From Acidovorax_G sp046289925 (GTDB lineage Bacteria > Pseudomonadota > Gammaproteobacteria > Burkholderiales > Burkholderiaceae_C), in contig JBKBUN010000130.1 of NCBI GenBank assembly GCA_046289925.1, positions 1-9,328 on the forward strand: a stretch of 9,328 bases of DNA, written 5' to 3'. Both the position numbers and the translations under genes were made by a program. Below the pieces are notes generated by a model. That model did no database searches and had not been told where the DNA came from. It worked only from the letters and a program-made list of their open reading frames with translations. Within the stretch, counting starts at the first letter, position 1. Every line of letters begins with the position of its first letter. This document shows positions 1 to 6,400 of the stretch, in pieces.

Positions 1-1
1 C

Positions 2-1201
2 TGGATTCAGACCACCGCCACGCTGGGTCTGTTCCTGTCGCTGATCGTGATCTTGAGCACCCGCACCGTCGTGGGCGAGGCCGCGTTCGCCGATTGGGGC
101 TGGCGCATTCCGTTCATCTTGTCCATCGTGATGCTGGCCATTTCGGTCTACATCCGCCTGTCGATGAACGAGTCGCCCGCCTTCCAAAAGATGAAGGCCG
201 AGGGCAAGACCTCCAAGGCTCCGCTGTCCGAGTCCTTCGGCCAGTGGAAGAACCTCAAGATCGTGCTGCTGGCCCTGTTTGGTCTCGTGGCCGGTCAGGC
301 GGTGGTCTGGTACTCGGGCCAGTTCTATGCGCTGTTCTTCCTGACCTCGGTGCTCAAGGTGGACGGCTCCACAGCCAACCTGCTGGTGGCCGCCTCGCTG
401 GTCATCGGCACGCCCTTCTTCGTGATCTTCGGTGCCTTGTCGGACAAGATCGGCCGCAAGCCCATCATCCTGGCTGGTTTGGCCCTGGCAGCCCTCACGT
501 ACTTCCCGCTGTTCGGTGCGCTGACCAAGGCCGCCAACCCCGACCTGGCCGCCGCACAGGCCAAGAACCAGATCGTGGTGACGGCCGCTGCCGGTGACTG
601 CTCGTTCCAGGGCAATCCCGTGGCCCGCGAGATCGACTTCTCGAAGTCTTGCGACATCGCCAAGCGCTTCCTGGCCCAAAACTCGGTGAGCTACGAGAAC
701 GTCACAGCTTCCGCCGCAGGCCCTGCCACCGTGAAGATCGGTGAGAAGGTCATCACCGCCCCGGTCGCCACCGTGCAGGACTCCAAGTTCACGCCTGAGA
801 GCGCGGCCGCCATTGCCGCCTTCAAGAAGGAAGTGTCGGAAGCCCTGAAGGCCGCCGGCTACCCCGCCAAGGCCGATCCTGCCAAGATCGACAAGGTCAC
901 CATCGTGCTGATTCTGTCGGTGCTCGTGATCTACGTGACCATGGTGTACGGCCCCATTGCCGCCATGCTGGTGGAACTGTTCCCGACCCGCATCCGCTAC
1001 ACCTCCATGTCGCTGCCGTATCACATTGGCAACGGCTGGTTCGGCGGTCTGATGCCGACCATTGCCTTCGCCATGGTGGCGCAGAACGGCAACATGTACT
1101 ACGGCCTGTGGTATCCGATCGTCATCGCTTCGATGACCTTCGTGATCGGCCTGCTGTTCCTGCGTGAAACCAAGGACGTGGACATCTACGCCAACGACTG
1201 A
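2..1201 (+). CDS. MHS-family MFS transporter (proton symporter), C-terminal part; 5' end outside window
   Basis: The reading frame is open from the first bases of the window, so the GTG at 47 is internal and the true start lies upstream; 399 residues are visible (numbered here from the Trp codon at 2). They correspond to roughly TM5 to TM12 of a major facilitator. The cytoplasmic loop signature GALSDKIGRKP is at residues 144-154, and the ELFPTRIRY motif after TM10 (325-333) followed by LPYHIGNGWFGG is typical of the metabolite:H+ symporter group (ProP, ShiA, KgtP relatives). Between TM9 and TM10, residues ~174-298 form a hydrophilic, Ala/Lys-rich insert that should face the periplasm; it holds two Cys (200 and 217) that could form a disulfide. 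Known members use the proton gradient to import organic acids or osmolytes through the inner membrane; the substrate cannot be read from the sequence. A small membrane-protein gene follows 120 bp downstream. Family assignment is firm. Confidence 0.93.
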   Translation, partial: WIQTTATLGLFLSLIVILSTRTVVGEAAFADWGWRIPFILSIVMLAISVYIRLSMNESPAFQKMKAEGKTSKAPLSESFGQWKNLKIVLLALFGLVAGQAVVWYSGQFYALFFLTSVLKVDGSTANLLVAASLVIGTPFFVIFGALSDKIGRKPIILAGLALAALTYFPLFGALTKAANPDLAAAQAKNQIVVTAAAGDCSFQGNPVAREIDFSKSCDIAKRFLAQNSVSYENVTASAAGPATVKIGEKVITAPVATVQDSKFTPESAAAIAAFKKEVSEALKAAGYPAKADPAKIDKVTIVLILSVLVIYVTMVYGPIAAMLVELFPTRIRYTSMSLPYHIGNGWFGGLMPTIAFAMVAQNGNMYYGLWYPIVIASMTFVIGLLFLRETKDVDIYAND

Positions 1202-1254
1202 GCACCGCCGCACCGGCTGCGCCCTCGGGGGGCGGCCGCATGCGGTATCTGCCG

Positions 1255-1288
1255 GGGCTTCGCGGCGCTGCACAGGCCTGCGAAGCCC
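1255..1288 (+). other. Intercistronic hairpin, 9-bp perfect stem
   Basis: GGGCTTCGC (1255-1263) is the exact reverse complement of GCGAAGCCC (1280-1288), separated by a 16-base loop. It lies between the transporter stop (1201) and the small membrane-protein start (1322). No T-run follows, so it does not look like an intrinsic terminator. It could protect the upstream message or act as a processing site that sets different levels of the two products; that role is inference. Confidence 0.5.
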
Positions 1289-1321
1289 TTCAACCTTGAA
1301 CCCCCTGGGAGACGAAGAACC

Positions 1322-1534
1322 ATGTGGAAGCTGATTGTTGGATTTATCTTGTTTGCAGCCTTGTCGCTGTTCGTGATCATGAAGGGCGGCAACTCGCTCG
1401 ACATGGGGGGGGAGAAGCATGGTTCGGAGCCTTCCCACAGCGAGCCCGCACCGGCCGCCGCGGCGCCTGCGCCTGCAGTCGCACCGGCGGCCAGCGAAGC
1501 GGCGGCGGCTTCTGCCCCGGCCGCGTCCAAGTAA
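1322..1534 (+). CDS. Small single-pass membrane protein with Ala/Pro-rich tail, unknown function
   Basis: A 70-residue protein. The ATG at 1322 is preceded by a good ribosome-binding site, GGGAGA at 1307-1312, nine bases upstream, which supports this start. Residues 3-19 form one hydrophobic helix (LIVGFILFAALSLFVI), followed by KGGNSLDMGGEKHG and then a low-complexity tail, residues ~39-70, made almost only of Ala, Pro, Ser and Glu. With no Lys/Arg-rich n-region and no clear cleavage site, it is more likely an inner-membrane anchor with a flexible tail than a secreted protein. It lies 120 bp after the transporter on the same strand and before the terminator at 1680, so co-transcription is likely and an accessory role is possible but unproven. 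I do not recognise a named family. The good RBS and the switch from a hydrophobic to a repetitive composition argue that it is a real gene. Confidence 0.7.
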   Translation: MWKLIVGFILFAALSLFVIMKGGNSLDMGGEKHGSEPSHSEPAPAAAAPAPAVAPAASEAAAASAPAASK

Positions 1535-1581
1535 GCTGCCGGACTTGGGAATCGTCGGCTGCAAATCCGACAGGCTCCTAG
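1535..1581 (+). repeat. Internally deleted copy of the 3211-3375 palindromic repeat
   Basis: Bases 1535-1565 match the left arm of the larger element (about 3214-3246): 18 bases from CGGACTTGGG through AATCGTCG are identical, followed by one G/A change and CTGCAAA. Bases 1566-1581 (TCCGACAGGCTCCTAG) match its right end at 3362-3377 exactly. The ~115 bp between are missing, so this is a solo-end relic joining left arm to right terminus. It begins at the base after the TAA stop of the small membrane protein and can itself fold (GTCGG 1554-1558 with CCGAC 1567-1571). It would be transcribed as part of that gene's 3' untranslated region. Confidence 0.8.
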
Positions 1582-1614
1582 GGCCGTCCAAGGCTGCGCA
1601 CCGGCGCTGCCGAC

Positions 1615-1632
1615 CGGGCCTGCCGAGGCCCG
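1615..1632 (+). other. Small perfect hairpin in 3' untranslated region
   Basis: CGGGCCT (1615-1621) pairs exactly with AGGCCCG (1626-1632) around a GCCG loop. No T-run follows, so it is not a terminator by itself. It lies in the untranslated stretch between the small membrane-protein stop and the terminator at 1680. Its function is unknown; it may be chance in such GC-rich DNA. Confidence 0.4.
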
Positions 1633-1679
1633 ACACGGTGGCATAGGGCAGAGCAGGCCTTGCACGCCAGAGCCAGACC

Positions 1680-1701
1680 AGCCGCCTTCGGGCGGCTTTT
1701 T
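1680..1701 (+). terminator. Intrinsic (rho-independent) terminator of the transporter/small-protein unit
   Basis: GCCGCC (1681-1686), a TTCG tetraloop, and GGCGGC (1691-1696) make a perfect G/C stem closed by an extremely stable UUCG loop, extended by an A-U pair and followed directly by five T (1697-1701). The T-run exists only on the + strand, so it acts on transcripts coming from the left. It lies 146 bases after the small membrane-protein stop codon. Confidence 0.9.
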
Positions 1702-1869
1702 GCTGGGCGCAGCCTTGCCGGGGCGACCAAAGCGCACGCGGCGTGGCCGTGAGGTTTGGGGCGGCCCGCCAGCACAGGCGCGCCGGGCCAACGCCAGGTG
1801 CAGCCTGCCGGGCGGGGCCGCGCGAACGGGGCATTGGCCCACCGGCTTGGCCCCGCAGCCACAAGGACA

Positions 1870-1889
1870 AGGGCTCCCGAAGGAGCCCT
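1870..1889 (-). terminator. Intrinsic terminator of the substrate-binding protein gene
   Basis: Read on the - strand this is AGGGCTCC, loop TTCG, GGAGCCCT, an 8-bp perfect stem with a UUCG tetraloop. It is followed by TTGTCCTTGT, a T-rich but interrupted tail. It sits 41 bases beyond the stop codon of the - strand binding-protein gene, the expected place. The broken T-run makes it weaker than the terminator at 1680. Confidence 0.75.
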
Positions 1890-1929
1890 GTGCGACCGAG
1901 GTTCCGGGCCATGCCCGGCGCGGGCAGGC

Positions 1930-3063
1930 CTATCGGCGGAACTTGCCGTCGGTGCCGATGATGGACAGGTCCGCGAAGTCCAGCCCCGTGTGGTCCTCGG
2001 GCGAGAAGCTCACCTCCAGGCCGCCGATGTCGAACTTGCGGATGCTTTCCAGCGCGGCGTGCACCTTGTCGCGCGTGGGCTTGGGCCCGGCGCGGCGCAG
2101 GCCTTCTACCAGCACCTTGGCGCCCGCAAAGCCTTCGAGCATGGCCGGGCTGATCTCGCGGAGGCCTTTGGCACGGGCCAGGTCTTGCGCTTCCTTCACC
2201 AACGCAAACGTGAGCGCCCGCTCGTTGGGGAACACCTGCGTCACGATCACGCCGCGGCCGTTGCCGCCCAGGCTTTTGATGAAGCCGCTGGATGCGTTGT
2301 TGGACAGGGTCACGATCTGCGCCGTGGAGCCTGCTTGGCGCAGTGCGGTGGCGGCCTCGAGCACTGCGGTACCCGAGGCCACCAGCAGCACCGCCTGGGC
2401 CTCGGCCTTGGCCACCTTGGCCACGATGGGCGCAAAGTCCGGCTTGGCGCGGTCGAACTTCTCCTGCACCACGGGCTGCAATTTGCTGGCCGTCAGGCCC
2501 TTGAGGGCGCCGGCGATGCCGTCGTCGCCAAAGCTGTCGTTGGCCGACACCAGCGCGATGCGCGTCACGCCCATGGAGGCCAGATGGGTCATGGCCTTTT
2601 CTGCTTCGCGCTGGTAGGTGGCGCGCACGTTGAAGATGTATTTCTGCACCGGCTGGTGCAGCACCATGGCCCCAGTGGAGGGGGCGACCAGCGCGACACC
2701 GTGCTTGTTGAGCAGCGGGATGATGGCCTCTGTGTGGGGCGTTCCGCGCGTGAGGAACATGGCCACGACGCCCTGTTCTTCGATGAGCTTGCGCGCGTTT
2801 TCGGCGGCGAGCTTCGGGTCGAACTTGTCGTCCAGCGATACCAGTTCGATCTTCTGGCCGTTCACGCCGCCCTTGGCGTTGACTGCCTCGATGAACAGCA
2901 GCGCGCCGTCGGTGGTTTCGCGCACCCCGGCCGCCACCTGGCCCGAAAAGCCAGCCGTCTGGCCCACCAGAATCTGCGCCTGCGCGTTGCCCGCCAGGGC
3001 CATGCTCCAGACCGCAGCGGCTGCCGCCGCCGCACGGCGCCAACGCTTCCATGCGTGTGTCAT
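1930..3063 (-). CDS. ABC transporter substrate-binding protein, branched-chain amino acid (LivJ/LivK) type
   Basis: A 377-residue protein, normal for the family. Residues 1-29 are a classical Sec signal peptide: basic n-region (KRWRR), Ala-rich hydrophobic core, and AQA before a probable cut after Ala29. The mature part begins ILVGQTAGFSG and continues with GGVNGQKIELVSLDDKFDP, the pattern of type I periplasmic binding proteins (Peripla_BP_6), followed by two alternating Rossmann-like lobes and the C-terminal FDIGGLEVSF element. It should capture an amino acid, amide or aromatic acid in the periplasm and pass it to an inner-membrane permease; the ligand cannot be assigned. The start is supported by AGGAGA on the - strand (3076-3071), seven bases before ATG. 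No permease or ATPase genes adjoin it, so it is an orphan receptor in this window. It contains no cysteine, so it is not a lipoprotein. Confidence 0.92.
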   Translation of the reverse strand: MTHAWKRWRRAAAAAAAVWSMALAGNAQAQILVGQTAGFSGQVAAGVRETTDGALLFIEAVNAKGGVNGQKIELVSLDDKFDPKLAAENARKLIEEQGVVAMFLTRGTPHTEAIIPLLNKHGVALVAPSTGAMVLHQPVQKYIFNVRATYQREAEKAMTHLASMGVTRIALVSANDSFGDDGIAGALKGLTASKLQPVVQEKFDRAKPDFAPIVAKVAKAEAQAVLLVASGTAVLEAATALRQAGSTAQIVTLSNNASSGFIKSLGGNGRGVIVTQVFPNERALTFALVKEAQDLARAKGLREISPAMLEGFAGAKVLVEGLRRAGPKPTRDKVHAALESIRKFDIGGLEVSFSPEDHTGLDFADLSIIGTDGKFRR

Positions 3064-3210
3064 GTCCGTCTCTCCTGCCTCGTTGTGGAGAGCAAAGTCT
3101 AGCCACCGCTGTGTGACGACTCCATTGTGGATTGCCGCACGCGCGCTGCGGCTTGCCCGGGTGGTTGAGCGGCAAAGCCCCTGGCCCGGCGCAGCCCGAG
3201 GGGGCTGCCG

Positions 3211-3375
3211 AGGAGCCTGTCGGACTTGGGAATCGTCGACTGCAAATGGGCCGCAGCGGTCTATTTTTCACCGTCTTTGGGCCCCATAGCCCCGCTATGG
3301 GGCTGCAAACACGGCGAAAACGGTCCTCGCTGGGGCACATTTTCGCTTTCGACGCCCCAAGTCCGACAGGCTCCT
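3211..3375. repeat. 165-bp imperfect palindrome with 20-bp perfect terminal inverted repeats (MITE/ERIC-like)
   Basis: The left end 3211-3230 (AGGAGCCTGTCGGACTTGGG) is the exact reverse complement of 3356-3375. The centre is a second perfect stem: GCCCCATAGC (3281-3290) and GCTATGGGGC (3294-3303) around a CCC loop. The arms between also pair; by hand alignment about 66 of the 80 left-arm bases match the right arm with a few small bulges. The whole element could fold into one long hairpin as DNA cruciform or RNA. A deleted copy at 1535-1581 shows that it is a repeated family. It encodes nothing. In size and shape it resembles ERIC-type palindromes or a MITE; no clear target duplication is visible. 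It ends 34 bases before the uvrA start codon, so it may sit in that gene's promoter or leader. Confidence 0.88.
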
Positions 3376-3380
3376 AGAAT
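3375..3380 (+). promoter_or_regulatory. Possible -10 hexamer (TAGAAT) for double uvrA at the repeat's edge
   Basis: TAGAAT matches the sigma-70 -10 consensus at five of six positions and starts on the last base of the palindromic element. Transcription would begin about 20 bases before the ATG at 3410. No good -35 lies 16-18 bases upstream; TTCGAC at 3348-3353 is 21 bases away, too far for a normal promoter. I see no clear LexA box (CTG-N10-CAG with AT-rich core) nearby. Weak evidence only. Confidence 0.3.
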
Positions 3381-3409
3381 CTTTGGCCTCACTGCCGAAA
3401 GACCGTCAC

Positions 3410-6400
3410 ATGACCCAGGGACTGATCCGCATCCGCGGCGCGCGCCAGCACAACCTCCGCAACCTGGACCTGGACCTGCACACGGGCGAGTTGACCGTGG
3501 TCACCGGCCCGAGCGGCTCGGGCAAGTCCAGTCTGGTGTTCGACACGCTGTACGCCGAAGGCCAGCGCCGCTATGTGGAAACCTTCAGCGCCTATGCGCG
3601 GCAGTTTCTCGACCGCATGGACAAGCCCGCGGTCGACCGTGTCGAAGGCGTGCCGCCGGCCATCGCCATCGACCAGACCAACCCGGTGCGATCGAGCCGC
3701 TCCACTGTGGGCACGATGACCGAGCTCAACGACCACCTCAAGCTCTGGTTCGCGCGCGCGGCGCAGTTGTTTGACCGGCAGACGGGGCTGCCCGTGCGGC
3801 ACGACACGCCCGACACGATCTATGCCACGCTGGCCGAGCGCGCCGCCGCCCAGGGCGACCCGCGCCTGGTGCTGACCTTTGCGGTCGAGCTGCCCGCCCA
3901 CACCACGGCCGACGAGGTGCAGCAGTGGCTGTCGGCCAGCGGCTTCACCCGCGTGCAGGCCGAGCGGGAGGTGGCGACCCCCGCTGGCCCGCGCAAAGTG
4001 CTCGACGTGGTGGCCGATCGTTTTCGCATGGGAGGTGCCGAGCGCGCGCGCGTGGTGGAGGCCATCGAGGTGGCGCTGGCGCGCGGCGCTGGTCGGCTGC
4101 AGGTGTACCGATTGCCCGATGCCGACGCACCCGAGGGCGCACAGCCCGAGATCTGGCGCTTTTCCACCGGCCTGCACTGCCCCGAGAGCGACCTGCGCTA
4201 CAGCGAGCCGCTGCCGTCTATGTTCTCGTTCAACTCGGCCGTGGGGGCCTGCGACACCTGCCGCGGCTTTGGCCGCGTGATCGGGGTGGATTGGGGTCTG
4301 GTGATTCCCAATGACAAGCTCACACTGCGCGCAGGCGCGATCAAGCCCATCCAGACGCCCGCTTGGCAGGAGGCGCAGGACGACCTCATGCGCCACGCCG
4401 AGGCCGCGGGTATTCCGCGTGACACGCCCTGGGCCAAGCTCACACCCGAGCAGCAGCACTGGGTGCTGTACGGCTCGCCGCACTGGAATGGCAAGTGGAA
4501 CCAGCAGTGGTACGGCATTGCGCGCTTTTTTGAGTACCTGGAGAGCAAGGCCTACAAGATGCACATCCGGGTGCTGCTGTCCAAGTACCGCAGCTACACC
4601 CGCTGCCCGGCCTGCGCGGGCGCACGGCTCAAGACCGAAAGCCTGCTGTGGCGCATCGGCACGCGCGAGGCGGCCGACGCCGTGCTGCCGCCCGCCGAGC
4701 GCTTCCTGCCCCAGGGCGTGGGCTTTGGGCGCGACGTGCTCGAACGCCTGCCCGGCCTGTGCCTGCACGACCTGATGTTGCTGCCGCTCGACCGGCTGCG
4801 CCGCTTTTTCGACCACATGGCGCCACCCGCGCAGGACGCGGCCGGTAGCGGCGGCCAGGCGCAGGCCTTGCGCCTGCTGCACGAGGAAATCACCACGCGC
4901 ATCCGCTACCTGTGCGACGTGGGCATCGGCTACCTCACGCTCGATCGGCAAAGCCGCACATTAAGCGGCGGCGAGGTGCAGCGCATCAACCTGACCACCG
5001 CCTTGGGCACCAGCCTGGTCAACACACTGTTCGTGCTCGACGAACCCAGCATTGGCCTGCACCCGCGCGACATGCACCGCATCACCGAAGCCATGCTGCG
5101 CCTGCGCGACGCGGGCAACACCCTTGTGGTGGTGGAGCACGACCCGGCCGTGATGCTGGCGGCCGACCGCATCATCGACATGGGCCCGGGGCCGGGCCGC
5201 CAGGGTGGCCAGATTGTGTTCGACGGCACCACGAGCGCGCTGCGCAAGGCCGACACGCTGACCGGCGCCTACCTGGGCGGGCGCAAGCAGGTGGGCTTTG
5301 GCTTCAAGCGCATGGTGACGGCGGCCACGCCGCGCCTCATCCTGGAAGGCGCGCGCGAGCACAACCTGCAGAACGTGTCGGTCGAGTTTCCGCTGCAGCG
5401 CCTGGTTACGGTGACTGGCGTGAGCGGCTCGGGCAAATCCACTTTGGTGCAGGATGTGCTGGCCCCGGCGCTGCTGCGCCACTTCGGCAAGGCCACCGAA
5501 ACCCCGGGCGCGCATGACCGTCTGCTGGGGGCCGACCACCTGGCCGATGTGGTGTTTGTGGACCAAACGCCGATTGGCAAGACCGCGCGCTCCAACCCCG
5601 TGAGCTATGTGGGCGCGTGGGACGCGATCCGCGAGCTGTTTGCCGTGGCGCCGCTGTCGCGCGAGCGTGGCTACACCGCGGCCAAGTTCAGCTTCAACAG
5701 CGGCGACGGGCGCTGCCCCACCTGCGGCGGCTCGGGCTTCGAGCATGTGGAGATGCAGTTCCTGTCCGACGTGTACCTGCGTTGCCCCGACTGCGATGGC
5801 CAGCGCTACCGCGCTGAAATCCTGGAAGTGCGCATCGAGCGCGGTGGCGTGCTGATGAACGTGGCCGACGTGCTGGGCCTGACCGTGGCCGAGGCCGTGA
5901 CCCGCTTCGCGCAGGACCGCGAGGTGCTGCGCGCGCTGCAACCCATTGTGGACGTGGGCCTGGACTACGTGACCCTGGGCCAGCCTGTGCCCACGCTGTC
6001 GGGCGGAGAGGCGCAGCGCCTGAAGCTCGCGGGCTTTCTGGCCGAGGCCGCCAAGGGCGGCGCAAGCAGCCGCCAGCCCGTGGCGCGCAAGGGCACGCTG
6101 TTCCTGTTCGACGAGCCCACCACCGGCCTGCACTTTGACGACATTGCCAAGCTCATGCGCGCCCTGCGCAAACTGGTGGACGCGGGGCATTCGCTGGTCG
6201 TGATCGAGCACAACCTCGATGTGATCCGCGCCAGCGACTGGCTGATCGACCTGGGCCCCGAGGGGGGCGACGCCGGCGGCCGGGTGGTGGCCGAAGGCAC
6301 GCCCGAAGACGTGCGCCGGCACCCCACGTCGCACACTGGCCGCGCGCTGCGCGAGTACGACCTGGCCTTGGGCGAAGGCGGACACAGCGTGCACGAGCAG

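Larger units (their letters stand above)
1535..1929. other. Convergent intergenic region, 395 bp
   Basis: This non-coding stretch lies between the small membrane protein (+) and the binding-protein gene (-), whose 3' ends face each other. It holds the short repeat relic (1535-1581), a small hairpin (1615-1632), a + strand terminator (1680-1701) and a - strand terminator (1870-1889). Between 1702 and 1869 I see only very GC-rich sequence with no ribosome-binding site, convincing reading frame or strong palindrome. Confidence 0.7.
3064..3409. other. Divergent intergenic region between binding protein and double uvrA, 346 bp
   Basis: The region must hold the promoters for both flanking genes, which point away from each other. 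From 3064 it contains the binding-protein RBS, a stretch without obvious structure, and a 7-bp hairpin (GCAGCCC 3191-3197 with GGGCTGC 3202-3208). These are followed by the 165-bp palindromic element (3211-3375), a possible -10 hexamer, and a weak RBS-like GAAAGA (3397-3402) seven bases before the uvrA ATG. No convincing reading frame lies in it. Confidence 0.7.

Noticed and set aside
1186..1842. 218-codon - strand frame across the small membrane protein and intergenic region
   Set aside because: It runs through two terminators and the repeat relic, has no RBS or known motif, and is low-complexity GC-rich translation.
1756..3102. 448-codon + strand frame opposite the binding-protein gene
   Set aside because: It is a shadow of the - strand gene, which has a signal peptide, family pattern, RBS and terminator; the + frame has none of these.
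3096..3124. Possible - strand promoter for the binding protein (TAGACT near 3101-3096)
   Set aside because: It has only four of six -10 matches and a poor -35 at the right spacing; too weak to list.
3191..3208. 7-bp hairpin next to the palindromic element considered as a terminator
   Set aside because: No T-run on either strand, and no gene ends here since both neighbours point away.
3211..3375. CRISPR array or transposase-bearing insertion sequence
   Set aside because: There is one palindrome, no regularly spaced repeats, and no reading frame able to encode a transposase.
3383..3409. Upstream TTG start for uvrA (adds nine residues)
   Set aside because: The extra residues do not resemble UvrA N-termini, the TTG is eight bases from the repeat end with no RBS, and the ATG at 3410 begins the conserved sequence.
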